Positions 18,731 through 30,362 of a DNA stretch of 64,000 bases are shown here, in pieces. Position 1 is the stretch's first letter, and each line of letters opens with the position of its first letter. The stretch is from Stutzerimonas kirkiae (GTDB lineage Bacteria; Pseudomonadota; Gammaproteobacteria; Pseudomonadales; Pseudomonadaceae), in contig NZ_QJUO01000004.1 of the NCBI RefSeq assembly GCF_004327335.1, positions 62,001 through 126,000 on the forward strand. The letters are read 5' to 3'. The position numbers and the translations under genes were made by a program. The notes under the pieces are model-generated. The model had not been told where the DNA came from and did no database searches. It saw only the letters and a list, made by a program, of their open reading frames with translations.

Positions 18731-21193
18731 ATGCCTATCCCCATGAACCTGCGCCCCCTGGCGCTGAGCGTCGCCCTGGTGCTCACCGGCCTGCCCGCCG
18801 TGGCCGCGACGCAAACCTACGACATGCCCTCCGCGCCTCTCGGCCAGACACTGGCACAGATCGCCAGCAACGCCGGCCTGATCCTGGTCGTCAGCCCCGG
18901 CCTGGTGGCCAATATCCGCTCCAGCCCGGTACAGGGCGACCTCAGCCCCGAGCAGGCCCTGCGCCAGGCCATCGGCGATCATCCGATCCAATTGCAGAAG
19001 AATGCGAATGGCAGCTATGTCGCGCTTGCCAAGGGCGAAGACTCGGCACTGAACCTCGCCACCATCGATATATCGGGCAGCGACCTCCAGGGCCGGCTGA
19101 TGACCGAAGGCAGCGGCTCCTACAGCACAGGCGCCGTTTCCGCCGGCGGTAAGGCGCCGCAAGCCCTGCGCGACATCCCCCAGTCGATTTCCGTGCTGAC
19201 ACGGCAGAACATCGAAGACCAGGGGATCACCAACATGGAGCAGGCACTGGACAAACTGACCGGTATCACAGTGGTTGGCGGCAACAGCGTCGATACCAAG
19301 TTCTACTCCCGAGGGTTCGAGGTCACCAGTGTGCAAACGGACGGGAGCGCCCCCGGCATCCGCCAGCAGAACTACCAGTCGCTGCCGGATATGGCGATCT
19401 ACGATCATGTGGAAGTCCTGCGCGGCTCCGACGGTCTGTTCAGCGGCACAGGCGAACCCGGCGGCACCCTGAATCTGGTGCGCAAGAAGCCACTTTCGTA
19501 CAACCAGATCAAGACAGCGACCTCGGTTGGAAGCTGGGACAACTATCGCCAGGAAGTCGACGTTACCGGCCCACTGGCCTTCGACGGGCGCCTGCGCGTC
19601 CGTGGCGTATTCGCCACGGAAGACCGCGATTACTTCTACGATACGACTAATAGCAGGAAGGAAACCTACTATGGGGTCCTTGAGGCCGACCTCACTCCCG
19701 ACACACTGCTAACCCTGAGCGGCAGCCACCAGTGGCGCAAGATAAAGGGTTACTGGGACAGCGGCCTGCCACGCTACGACACCGGGGAAGACATCGGTCT
19801 ATCGCGCGATACCTCGCTGGCGGCCGACTGGTCCACTGCCAACTACGCAACCGACGAAATCTTCGTAAAGCTTGAGCACACTTTCAACGAAAACTGGAAA
19901 GTCAACGGCAGCTACACCCGCTACAGCCAGGACATCACCCATAACATCGGGCAGGCAACCGGCACCATCGACAGCACCACGGGCCAAGGCTCGCTGTTCT
20001 CCCGCTGGGGCCGTGACTACTCCATCGATCAAGACCTTTACGACGCCAACATTTCGGGCCACTTGCAGGCGTTCGGCCTCGAGCACGAGGTTCTGTTCGG
20101 CATTGACCACCAGGAGACCCGGCGAGGCTTCGAATCGTATCGCCTGGGCATGGCCAACATTGCGGTCGACCCGCGCCAGAACGACATTGACGACCAGCCA
20201 ATGGGCGCCATGCCAGGCATTTACATTACCTTCCCAGCGTGGAACCAGCGCAAGAGCGGCGCCTACGCGACACTACGCGCGCAACTGGCCGAACCACTCA
20301 AGCTGATCGTCGGCGCTCGCTACTCCGACTACAACGACAACATCTTTAGCGTGCTTCCAGCCTACAACCTGGATTACCCCACGGGTGGAAAAGACAGTGG
20401 CGTCATCACACCGTTCGGCGGCCTGGTCTACACCGTTAACGATCAGTGGTCGGTCTATACCAGTTACAGCCAGATCTACACCCCACAGACCACCTATCTG
20501 AACAGCGGTCATCAATCACTCAAGCCAATGACCGGCGATACCTACGAACTCGGCAGCAAAGCCGAGCTGTTCAACAAGAAGGCCAACCTTTCACTCGCGG
20601 TGTACTACACCAAGCGCGAAAATGAGGCCATGCAGCTTTATTCGGAAACTGTAGCCAATACCGCCAACCCATGCTGCTATGAAGCGGCTGGCAAGATCGT
20701 CAGCAAAGGCATTGATGTCGAGATCACCGGCGAGCTTCTGCCAGACTGGCAGATCGGTGCCGGCTATACCTTCAACATCAACGAGCAGGTCAAGACCAGT
20801 ACTGCCTCGAACCGTGGCAAGCCGCTCAGTACGCAGACGCCCAAGCATCTGCTCAAAGTGTTCACCAGCTATCGCCTCCCTGGCGGCCTTGACCACTGGA
20901 AAGTCGGGCTGGGCGCCAATATCCAGAGTCGTAACTATGTGAGCGGAACTTCATCGGTCAAGGATACTTTTGGTAATACGATCGACACTAGCGTTCCGTA
21001 CAACTACGAACAACCGGGCTACGCCGTCTGGAATGCTCTGCTGGACTACAGGATCGATAACCACTGGAGCACGTCGCTCAACGTCAACAATATATTCGAC
21101 AAAAAGTACTACCGGACCGTAGGCAGCAACAGCATCGACAACTGGTATGGCGATCCGCGCAATTTCACACTGACGCTGCGCGGCACCTTCTGA
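18731..21193 (+). CDS. TonB-dependent siderophore receptor with signalling domain
   Basis: An 820-residue outer-membrane receptor. A signal peptide (about 1-28) precedes an STN signalling domain (YDMPSAPLGQTLAQIASNAGL...), a plug domain with the D-I-P-Q-S-I-S-V-L-T region, and a 22-strand barrel ending in F, as outer-membrane barrels do. The D-I-P-Q-S-I-S-V plug and G-D-P-R-N-F-T-L-T-L-R-G-T-F end are typical of FhuE/FpvA/FoxA-type ferric siderophore receptors. The ligand cannot be assigned. AGGAA supports ATG 18731; an upstream in-frame ATG would spoil the signal peptide. It senses siderophore and signals through the FecR/FecI pair just upstream. Confidence 0.93.
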   Translation: MPIPMNLRPLALSVALVLTGLPAVAATQTYDMPSAPLGQTLAQIASNAGLILVVSPGLVANIRSSPVQGDLSPEQALRQAIGDHPIQLQKNANGSYVALAKGEDSALNLATIDISGSDLQGRLMTEGSGSYSTGAVSAGGKAPQALRDIPQSISVLTRQNIEDQGITNMEQALDKLTGITVVGGNSVDTKFYSRGFEVTSVQTDGSAPGIRQQNYQSLPDMAIYDHVEVLRGSDGLFSGTGEPGGTLNLVRKKPLSYNQIKTATSVGSWDNYRQEVDVTGPLAFDGRLRVRGVFATEDRDYFYDTTNSRKETYYGVLEADLTPDTLLTLSGSHQWRKIKGYWDSGLPRYDTGEDIGLSRDTSLAADWSTANYATDEIFVKLEHTFNENWKVNGSYTRYSQDITHNIGQATGTIDSTTGQGSLFSRWGRDYSIDQDLYDANISGHLQAFGLEHEVLFGIDHQETRRGFESYRLGMANIAVDPRQNDIDDQPMGAMPGIYITFPAWNQRKSGAYATLRAQLAEPLKLIVGARYSDYNDNIFSVLPAYNLDYPTGGKDSGVITPFGGLVYTVNDQWSVYTSYSQIYTPQTTYLNSGHQSLKPMTGDTYELGSKAELFNKKANLSLAVYYTKRENEAMQLYSETVANTANPCCYEAAGKIVSKGIDVEITGELLPDWQIGAGYTFNINEQVKTSTASNRGKPLSTQTPKHLLKVFTSYRLPGGLDHWKVGLGANIQSRNYVSGTSSVKDTFGNTIDTSVPYNYEQPGYAVWNALLDYRIDNHWSTSLNVNNIFDKKYYRTVGSNSIDNWYGDPRNFTLTLRGTF

Positions 21194-21536
21194 ACACCGG
21201 AAGCCGTTGCCCTCACTACCAGAGCCTCTCGCATCTTTTCCACAAAGGTGCGAGGACCGCACCGGCTTATCCCCGCCCTGGCGTTCGGCCCAGCGGGGCA
21301 CTTGCGATCGAGTATTCCCCATGGAGCACGATCGCAAGCGCGCCAGTATCCCGGCCCGCCAGCCCATGGCCAACCACGAAGAGAAATACATCCATACATT
21401 TTTTTATCCCGGAGGGTGCGGGTTTTCCGCATCTCATCCGTCTTTACCTATAGAGATCGGCAAATTCGCGCCGGCCCCGTTAAAGAAGACGTTTGGCCTG
21501 CCACGGCACAGGCCCTGTCTGGCCAGAGGGATCGCA
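21194..21536. other. Intergenic gap after the receptor gene
   Basis: No convincing gene. An imperfect hairpin CTCGCATC...GGTGCGAG at about 21227-21254 may end the receptor transcript, but it lacks a T-tract. A run of seven T at about 21399-21405 and a small GCGG/CCGC hairpin lie before the next gene; no clear promoter was identified. Confidence 0.5.
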
Positions 21537-21866
21537 ATGATTTTTCAGAACACCCCCAACCACGCCCTGCGGCAACTCCTCAACGAGGCAGGCTTGAAAG
21601 TCAGCCTGCCTCGCCTGAAAGTACTGGCATTGTTCAGGGACCATGCCCTGGCGTCCGACGGCCTGTCCTGCAAGGAGCTGCACAGCCTGCTGGTGGAGAC
21701 GGGCACGCCCGTTTCGTTGCTCTGCGTCCGCCAGATGCTGCCGCGCCTGTGCAACAGCAACCTGCTGACTTGCGACAACGACAAGACCTATCGGCTGAAT
21801 AGCGAGGTACTGGCCGAGGTGGCCGATCAGCCGCAACCGGAACGAAGGCTGGTCGCCAACGCCTGA
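21537..21866 (+). CDS. Short Fur-like winged-helix protein
   Basis: A 109-residue protein whose sequence (LRQLLNEAGLKVSLPRLKVLALF, then a recognition-helix-like VSLLCVRQMLPRLCNSNLL and a basic wing) resembles only the N-terminal DNA-binding half of Fur. The C-terminal metal-binding and dimerisation half with its histidines is missing. Similar short Fur-like proteins exist in Pseudomonas (PA2384 is one I recall as iron-responsive), but I cannot confirm orthology. AGAGGG precedes ATG 21537. It follows the siderophore receptor on the same strand. Confidence 0.65.
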   Translation: MIFQNTPNHALRQLLNEAGLKVSLPRLKVLALFRDHALASDGLSCKELHSLLVETGTPVSLLCVRQMLPRLCNSNLLTCDNDKTYRLNSEVLAEVADQPQPERRLVANA

Positions 21867-21883
21867 ACAGCCTGGCAGGCCTC

Positions 21884-22002
21884 AGAACCTGTTCACGATC
21901 TCGCGAGCTAGAGCCGCACTGGAAGTGCGTTAGCCGCAAGCGGCTTGCCGAGCCTGTTCTAACGCAGCATGGCCGACGCACAGCAGATCGTGAACAGGTT
22001 CT
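21884..22002. mobile_element. MITE-like element with 18-bp perfect inverted repeats
   Basis: AGAACCTGTTCACGATCT at 21884-21901 is repeated exactly in inverse at 21985-22002, with 83 bases between. Inside is a second dyad, TGCGTTAG / CTAACGCA (21926-21933 and 21958-21965). No coding capacity. TCA occurs just outside both ends if the repeat is read from GAACC, a possible 3-bp target duplication. The right end touches the stop codon of the DUF1285 gene. It could instead act as a strong two-way terminator between convergent genes. Confidence 0.7.
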
Positions 22003-22565
22003 CAGGCTCGACAGATGGGAAAGAACACCCCCGCGCTCCAGACGCCCAGCCAGGGCACCTCATCCACCTCATGGGCCACGGCCAGTTCCGCCAACTGGTA
22101 GAAGACACTCCGCAGGATCAGGGCCTCCAGATTCGCCCGGACATGCACATAGGGCGACGGCTCGCCGCTGAGCGGATCACTGTCGAAACGCAAGGGATGC
22201 TCATGGCCGGCCTGCACCTGGTCACCGACCTGGGTCACGAAGCTCAGTACCTGCTGCTCCCCGGTACCGCTGACCGCCAGGCCGATCGCGACGAACGGCG
22301 CGTCATCGACCTGGATACCGACCTTCTCCACCGGCGTCACCAGGAAATAGTCGTCGCCGTCACGCCGGATGATGCTGGAGAACAACCTGACCATGGCCTC
22401 GCGGCCAATGGGCGTGCCCATGTAGTACCAGGTTCCATCGCGGGCGATACGCATATCGATATCGCCACAGAAGGCGGGATTCCATAGATGCACAGGCGCA
22501 GACCCCTTTCGTGCGCCAGCGGGAATCTGCCCCAGCAGCGTGTCGGCCTTGCCCGAATCCCCCAT
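22002..22565 (-). CDS. DUF1285 family protein
   Basis: A 187-residue protein of the DUF1285 family, known mainly from Pseudomonas and relatives and of unknown function. Characteristic blocks are [21 protein letters not shown] and [15 protein letters not shown] at 22565 is chosen because GAGAGGGA precedes it; an in-frame GTG at 22583 is possible. The stop codon overlaps the end of the inverted-repeat element. Confidence 0.85.
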   Translation of the reverse strand: MGDSGKADTLLGQIPAGARKGSAPVHLWNPAFCGDIDMRIARDGTWYYMGTPIGREAMVRLFSSIIRRDGDDYFLVTPVEKVGIQVDDAPFVAIGLAVSGTGEQQVLSFVTQVGDQVQAGHEHPLRFDSDPLSGEPSPYVHVRANLEALILRSVFYQLAELAVAHEVDEVPWLGVWSAGVFFPICRA

Positions 22566-22600
22566 GCCGATCCCTCTCGTCACCAGCGTCGCAACAGGCC

Positions 22601-23203
22601 CTAGCGCCCAACGCCCAGCAAGCGCCTGGCGTAATCCTTGAAAGGTGGCCCCAACAGCTCCTGTGGCTTGGTGTCGTAGGAGGTCAGCAGCCCGCTGCGC
22701 GTACGGATATGGGCGGTATCGACCATATAGTGGGTATTGGTTTCCAGCAGCATCAACTGGATATTGCCCGTATCGAAACCGAAGCGTGAGGCATCGCGCT
22801 GGTCATCCCACTCTTCCCAGGTGCCGATACGGTCATCGGCCACGGCGAAGCGGGTATACAGCAGATAATGCGCACCGAAGGAGCGGGCCTCCGCCATCGC
22901 CTCTTCCAGCCCGAGCGGGGCCGCGGCGCGGCGCAGCCTGGGGAAATACTCGACGAAACCGTTGAAGGCCTGCTCGGCCAGCAGATTCGGCCGGGGCTGG
23001 GTATTGCCCACCGGGTTGAAATGCCCCTGGGCGATATAGATGAAGGAATCGGGCTGCAAGCGCCAGGGGCTGGCACGGCGAATATCGCTGTGATCGAGAA
23101 TACCGGCATCACGCAGATGCTCACGACTGCCCTCGGCCATGTCGCTGACTTTCATGCAGCCGCCCAGCACCATGAGCAGCAGTGATGCAATGAGGATTCG
23201 CAT
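22601..23203 (-). CDS. DUF4823 lipoprotein
   Basis: A 200-residue lipoprotein: [16 protein letters not shown] gives a signal peptide with lipobox L-G-G-C16, followed by the DUF4823-type body ([14 protein letters not shown]...[13 protein letters not shown]). Function unknown. ATG at 23203 has GGAG upstream; starting further upstream at 23275 would run through degenerate repeats and break the signal peptide. It is 36 bases before the DUF1285 gene, probably one transcript. Confidence 0.85.
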   Translation of the reverse strand: MRILIASLLLMVLGGCMKVSDMAEGSREHLRDAGILDHSDIRRASPWRLQPDSFIYIAQGHFNPVGNTQPRPNLLAEQAFNGFVEYFPRLRRAAAPLGLEEAMAEARSFGAHYLLYTRFAVADDRIGTWEEWDDQRDASRFGFDTGNIQLMLLETNTHYMVDTAHIRTRSGLLTSYDTKPQELLGPPFKDYARRLLGVGR

Positions 23204-23223
23204 ACGGGGAACTCCCACAGATG

Positions 23224-23298
23224 AAGCAGCGGCAAGCGGCAAGCTGCAAGCCAGGAGCGAGCATAATAGCCTCAACTTGCCGTTTGAAGCTTGAGCTA
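23224..23298. repeat. Degenerate heptamer arms, inverted
   Basis: GCGGCAA, GCGGCAA, GCTGCAA follow one another from about 23229, and about 25 bases later the complement-type arm CTTGCCG, TTTGAAG, CTTGAG appears. This is the same seven-base family as at 40463 and 59613, but decayed and without the 33-bp core, placed between the DUF4823 and TetR genes. Confidence 0.6.
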
Positions 23299-23304
23299 CG
23301 TAGC

Positions 23305-23925
23305 CTAGTCGCGCTTGCGCTTGTTACCCATGCGCACACCGATATCCATCAGGAACTGGAAGAAACCGTCCTGATCCTCCAGCACATTGCTCCAGAACGG
23401 CGAGTGATACAACGCCACGGCGCCATGCACCAGCGCCCAGGCCGCGCAGTAATGGAAATACGGCGGCACGTCTTCCAGCTTGCCAGCGGCGATACGTTCC
23501 TTGATCAGTTGCGTCAGGTGTTCGAAGTTGGAGGCACGGATACGATGCAGTTCCTCGACCATTTCCGGCACCTGGTTGCTCTTGACCACTTTTTCTTCCA
23601 GACGGTCGAACAGGCGGTAACGCTGGGGGTCGCGCATGCGGAATTCGAAATAGGCGCGTGACAGGGCTTCCTTGTCATGCTCCAGCTCGGGCGAATGCAG
23701 CAACTGGTTGAGATCGCGCTCATAGTCGAGCATCAGCCGCAGGTAGATCTCGGCCTTGGACTTGAAATGCTTGTAGATGGTGCCCTTGCCAATGCCAACG
23801 GTGTCGGCGATGGTTTCCACCGTCACCCGGTCTTCACCCTCGTCGAGAAAGAGCTGCAGTGCCGTATCGAGGATTTCCTGTTCGCGCCGTCGAAACTCAC
23901 GGACCTTTCGAGGTTCATTCTGCAT
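23305..23925 (-). CDS. TetR-family transcriptional regulator
   Basis: A 206-residue TetR repressor. The helix-turn-helix is at about 20-66 (ILDTALQLFLDEGEDRVTVETIADTVGIGKGTIYKHFKSK, read in parts), with the usual Y-K-H-F-K-S-K end. The ligand-binding half is not recognisable beyond family level. Its likely targets are itself, the DUF4823/DUF1285 genes downstream or the divergent aminotransferase gene, whose start is 77 bases away. Confidence 0.9.
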   Translation of the reverse strand: MQNEPRKVREFRRREQEILDTALQLFLDEGEDRVTVETIADTVGIGKGTIYKHFKSKAEIYLRLMLDYERDLNQLLHSPELEHDKEALSRAYFEFRMRDPQRYRLFDRLEEKVVKSNQVPEMVEELHRIRASNFEHLTQLIKERIAAGKLEDVPPYFHYCAAWALVHGAVALYHSPFWSNVLEDQDGFFQFLMDIGVRMGNKRKRD

Positions 23926-24002
23926 AGGGAAGAAACTGCGGCTTCTGCATCAGGGCTGATTATTATGCCTATCCATTGGAAAAATGCACGGGACACGGAG
24001 CA

Positions 24003-25130
24003 ATGAACGAGCACTTCCCACAACCTGACGGGCTGCGCTACCTGAACCATGCAGCCGTCGCCCCCTGGCCACAATGCGCCGCCCGGGCAGTCAGTGCCTT
24101 CGCCGCGGAAAACGCACGGCTCGGCGCGCGCGACTATCCGCAGTGGCTGCGCACCGAACAGCGCCTGCGCGAGCGCCTCGCCCGCCTGCTCAACGCCCCC
24201 GGCACGGCCGATATCGCGCTGGTCAAGAACACCTCCGAGGCGCTGTCCTTTGTCGCCTTCGGGCTGGACTGGAGGGCCGGCGACCAGATCATCATCAGCG
24301 ACGAGGAATTCCCTTCCAACCGTGTCGTATGGGAAGCCTTGCGCCCACGAGGAGTGGAAGTCGTCCAGGTCAGCCTGAAAGGCCCGTCCCCCGAAGCCGA
24401 CCTGCTCGCCGCCTGCGGCCCACGCACGCGGCTGATGGCCATCAGCGCGGTGCAATACGCCAGCGGCCTGCGCCTCGACCTGCAACGCCTGGGCGAAGGG
24501 TGCGAGCAACTGGGCGTGCTGCTGTGCATCGACGCCATCCAGCAACTGGGGGCGCTGCCGTTCGATGTGCGGCAGAACCGCTGCGCCTTCGCCATGGCTG
24601 ACGGCCACAAATGGATGCTCGGGCCGGAGGGGCTGGGCGTGTTCTACTGTCGCAGCGACCTGCGCGAACGCCTCGAGCTGCACGAATACGGCTGGCATAT
24701 GCTGGAAAACGCCGGCGACTACGATCGCCAGGAGTGGAAGCCCGCGCGCACGGCCAGGCGTTTCGAATGTGGCAGCCCCAATATGCTCGGCGCCGTGGCA
24801 CTGGAAGCCAGCCTTTCACTGCTGGAAGAGGTGTCCATTGCCCAGGTGGGAAAATCCATCGCGCAACGCATCGAACACCTGCGGCGGGAACTCGGAAACA
24901 TCGCCGGACTGCAGCTTCTCAGCCCCTCGGAGCCCGCCCGTCGCTCCGGCATTCTCACCTTCCGCCTGGACGGCTGGGACAATGGCGAACTCTTCGAACG
25001 GCTGAAGGCCGAGCAGGTCGTTTGCGCCCAGCGCGGCGGCGGCATCCGCTTTTCTCCGCACTTCTACACCCCGGAAGAAGTGATCGAGGACAGCATCACC
25101 ATCGTCCGGAAGTTGGCGTCCGGGCGCTGA
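24003..25130 (+). CDS. Class V aminotransferase (PLP enzyme)
   Basis: A 375-residue fold-type I PLP enzyme of the aminotransferase class V / cysteine desulfurase superfamily. The PLP lysine lies in D-G-H-K-W-M-L-G-P-E-G, and the aspartate pairing with the cofactor is in C-I-D-A-I-Q-Q-L-G. There is no obvious catalytic cysteine loop as in IscS, so an isopenicillin-N-epimerase-like or transaminase role fits better. GGAG precedes ATG 24003. Divergent from the TetR gene. Confidence 0.85.
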   Translation: MNEHFPQPDGLRYLNHAAVAPWPQCAARAVSAFAAENARLGARDYPQWLRTEQRLRERLARLLNAPGTADIALVKNTSEALSFVAFGLDWRAGDQIIISDEEFPSNRVVWEALRPRGVEVVQVSLKGPSPEADLLAACGPRTRLMAISAVQYASGLRLDLQRLGEGCEQLGVLLCIDAIQQLGALPFDVRQNRCAFAMADGHKWMLGPEGLGVFYCRSDLRERLELHEYGWHMLENAGDYDRQEWKPARTARRFECGSPNMLGAVALEASLSLLEEVSIAQVGKSIAQRIEHLRRELGNIAGLQLLSPSEPARRSGILTFRLDGWDNGELFERLKAEQVVCAQRGGGIRFSPHFYTPEEVIEDSITIVRKLASGR

Positions 25131-25295
25131 CACATCCGGACGCCAACAGAAAAGACCCGCAGGGCAGCCACCCGGGAGGGCGGGTTGCAAAACACCGGGA
25201 AGCGACAATACTTGCAGCTACCGGCCTGTCATTTCCCCCGACTGCCAGGCTGGCTGGGCGCACGGGGAACGTGCGTCCATTCCTGATGGTCTTTG

Positions 25296-25322
25296 ACCCG
25301 GCCTCCCGTCCGGGTTCTTTTT
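25296..25322 (+). terminator. Rho-independent terminator after the aminotransferase gene
   Basis: ACCCGG, loop of about 8, CCGGGT, then TCTTTTT, ending at the permease stop codon of the convergent gene. Confidence 0.75.
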
Positions 25323-26715
25323 ATCCGTCGGCAGTCGCAGAGGCCTGGCGCAAGCGATAGCAGAGCCAGATGAAGCCAACCCAGAACGGCAAGGCGAACA
25401 CCGACAGGCGGATACCGGGAATCAGTGCCATGGTGCCCAGCAGGAAGACCACGAATGCCAGGCACAGGTAATTGCCGAAGGGGAACCAGAAGGCCTTGAA
25501 GCCGGGTTCCACACCTTGCGCCCGCATGCTCTTGCGAAACCTCAGGTGGGCCAGGCTGATCATCGTCCAGTTGATCACCAACGCCGCCACCGCCAGCGTC
25601 ATCAACAACTCCAGCGCACCCTGCGGGAACAGGAAATTGACCAGCACGCAGATCAGCGTCATGGCCGCCGAAACCGCGATACCCAGCACAGGCACGCCGC
25701 GCTGGTTGAGCTTCATCAATGCACGCGGCGCATCTCCTTGCGCGGCCAGCCCGTAGAGCATGCGGCTGTTGCAATAGACACCGCTGTTGTAGACCGACAG
25801 CGCGGCAGTCAGCACCACGAAGTTGAGGATATGCGCCGCCGTGTCGCTGCCGATCAGCGCGAACACCTGCACGAAGGGGCTACCGCTGTAGGGGTCGCCG
25901 GCCGAACCGAGGATTTCCAGCAGGCGATCCCAGGGGTAGAGCGCCAGCAGCAGGCCAAGGGCGCCGATATAGAAGATCAGGATGCGATAGACCACCTGAT
26001 TGACCGCCTTGGGAATCACCTGGCGCGGATTGCTCGCCTCGGCGGCAGTGATACCGACCAACTCCAGCCCACCGAAGGAGAACATGATGATCGCCAGCAC
26101 CATCACCAGGCCGCTGACGCCGTTGGGGAAGAATCCTCCATGCTGCCAGAGGTTGGCGACACTGGCCTGCTCGCCGCCCCTGCCGCTGAACAGCAGGTAG
26201 CTACCCAGCAGGATCATGCCAACGATGGCCGCCACCTTGACGATGGCGAACCAGAACTCCGTCTCGCCGAAAACCCGCACATTGTTCAGATTGATCAGGT
26301 TGACCGCGCCGAAGAACAGCATGGCCGTCGCCCAGGTCGGCACCTCGGGCCACCAGTACTGCACATACTTGCCGACCGCGGTCAGTTCCGCCATGCCGAC
26401 CAGCACATACAGCGCCCAGTAGTTCCAGCCCGCCAGGAAACCCGCATAAGGCCCCCAGTATTTATGCGCGAAATGGCTGAAGGAACCGGCCACCGGCTCC
26501 TCGACGATCATCTCGCCCAACTGGCGCATGATCAGGAAGGCGATGAAACCGCCGATCGCGTAGCCGAGGATCATCGACGGGCCGGCGGACTTGAGCACCC
26601 CGGCCGAGCCGAGGAACAACCCCGTACCGATGGCACCGCCCAGGGCGATCAATTGGATATGACGGTTCTGCAGGCCGCGCTTGAGCGCCCCAGTGTGCAA
26701 AGAGTCCGATTGCAT
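25321..26715 (-). CDS. aroP: Aromatic amino acid permease (AroP-type APC transporter)
   Basis: A 464-residue, 12-helix amino acid/proton symporter. Its first 130 residues closely follow E. coli AroP: L-K-R-G-L-x-N-R-H-I-Q-L-I-A-L-G-G-A-I-G-T-G-L-F-L-G-S, and the stretches MRQLGEM-VEEPVAGSFSHFA and GWNYW-LYVLV-MAELTAVGKY. Expected substrates are Phe, Tyr and Trp; substrate choice among AroP/PheP-like carriers is not certain. It converges with the aminotransferase gene. Confidence 0.8.
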   Translation of the reverse strand: MQSDSLHTGALKRGLQNRHIQLIALGGAIGTGLFLGSAGVLKSAGPSMILGYAIGGFIAFLIMRQLGEMIVEEPVAGSFSHFAHKYWGPYAGFLAGWNYWALYVLVGMAELTAVGKYVQYWWPEVPTWATAMLFFGAVNLINLNNVRVFGETEFWFAIVKVAAIVGMILLGSYLLFSGRGGEQASVANLWQHGGFFPNGVSGLVMVLAIIMFSFGGLELVGITAAEASNPRQVIPKAVNQVVYRILIFYIGALGLLLALYPWDRLLEILGSAGDPYSGSPFVQVFALIGSDTAAHILNFVVLTAALSVYNSGVYCNSRMLYGLAAQGDAPRALMKLNQRGVPVLGIAVSAAMTLICVLVNFLFPQGALELLMTLAVAALVINWTMISLAHLRFRKSMRAQGVEPGFKAFWFPFGNYLCLAFVVFLLGTMALIPGIRLSVFALPFWVGFIWLCYRLRQASATADG

Positions 26716-26766
26716 CGGGTTACGCCTTGTCGGATTCAGGAAAGGACCGGCCTTGCGGTGCGGTCG

Positions 26767-27552
26767 TCAGACGGCCACACGAGCCAGGGGAAACAACCGA
26801 CGGAAGTTCACTCCGGTCTGCTCGACCAGCCGCTCGTAGCTCTCCCCGCGCAACATGGCGAGAAAAGTCGCGACCTCATGCACATATTGCGGCAGGTTCG
26901 GCTTGCCCCGGTGCGGCATGGGTGCCAGGTAGGGCGAGTCGGTTTCCACCAGCAGGCGGTCCGCCGGCACCTGGCGGGCCACATCGCGCAGCGCGTCGGC
27001 ATTGCGGAAGGTGACGATGCCCGAGAGGGAAATATAGTAGCCGAGGTCCAGCGCCGCCCTGGCCATCTCCCAGTCCTCGGTGAAACAGTGCAACACGCCG
27101 GCCTGCGGCAGATCGGCTTCGCGCAACAGGGCCAGGGTATCGGCCCGCGCCGCCCGCGTATGCACGATCACCGGCTTGCCGGTGATACGTGCAGCCTCCA
27201 GGTGCAGGCGGAAAGAGCCCCGCTGCTGCTCGGCGGCTTCCGGCTGGTAGTGGTAGTCCAGCCCGGTCTCGCCGATGGCCACCACATGCGGGTGTTCGAG
27301 TTCGTGCAGCAGCCAGTCCAGGCCCGGCCCGCCATCGGCCTCGAGATCGAGCGGATGGATACCGACCGAGCAGTCCACATCGGCATAGCGCTCGCTCAGC
27401 GCCTTGACCGAGGCAGCGTTCTCGGCACTGACGCCTATACAGAGGAAATGCCCGACACCACAGCGCCTGGCCGAATCCAGTGCTGCATCCAGCGAGCCAT
27501 CGAAAACACTCAGGTCAAGCCGATCGAGATGGCAGTGGGAATCTATCAACAT
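26767..27552 (-). CDS. TatD-family deoxyribonuclease (YcfH type)
   Basis: A 261-residue metal-dependent hydrolase with the TIM-barrel signatures M-L-I-D-S-H-C-H-L-D, G-E-T-G-L-D-Y-H, V-H-T-R-A-A and V-E-T-D-S-P-Y-L-A-P. Related proteins have D-tyrosyl-tRNA or 3'-5' nuclease activity. It is the last gene of the tmk-holB cluster. In P. aeruginosa, as I remember it, pilZ lies between holB and tatD; here only a 143-bp non-coding repeat-bearing gap separates them. Confidence 0.92.
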   Translation of the reverse strand: MLIDSHCHLDRLDLSVFDGSLDAALDSARRCGVGHFLCIGVSAENAASVKALSERYADVDCSVGIHPLDLEADGGPGLDWLLHELEHPHVVAIGETGLDYHYQPEAAEQQRGSFRLHLEAARITGKPVIVHTRAARADTLALLREADLPQAGVLHCFTEDWEMARAALDLGYYISLSGIVTFRNADALRDVARQVPADRLLVETDSPYLAPMPHRGKPNLPQYVHEVATFLAMLRGESYERLVEQTGVNFRRLFPLARVAV

Positions 27553-27610
27553 GCGCGTCAGTAACCGAAAACATCAGGGAGCGGGATTGTAGCAAGCCTC
27601 AGGCCGTAAT

Positions 27611-27690
27611 CAGTGTGCAAAGCGCATCCAAAACCCCGTCAAGTTCTTCAATGGCTCCCGGCCATTTTTCTTGCAGCTTGAAACTTGCAG
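27611..27690. repeat. Composite element copy: core, terminator, heptamer arm
   Basis: The 33-bp core is at 27611-27643 (CAGTGTG-N12-AAAACCCCGTCAAG). It is followed by the hairpin AATGGC-TCCCG-GCCATT-TTTC (27650-27670), an intrinsic terminator shape also found in the copy at 59.8 kb. Then comes a right arm of heptamers, CTTGCAG, CTTGAAA, CTTGCAG, CTTGCC. The left heptamer arm is decayed. It occupies the place where pilZ would be expected. Confidence 0.75.
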
Positions 27691-27695
27691 CTTGC

Positions 27696-30358
<2,663 letters not shown>

Positions 30359-30362
<4 letters not shown>

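Noticed and set aside
25516-27564. A 682-codon plus-strand frame opposite aroP and tatD
   Set aside because: It is the high-GC antisense of two well-supported genes, with composition typical of shadow frames.
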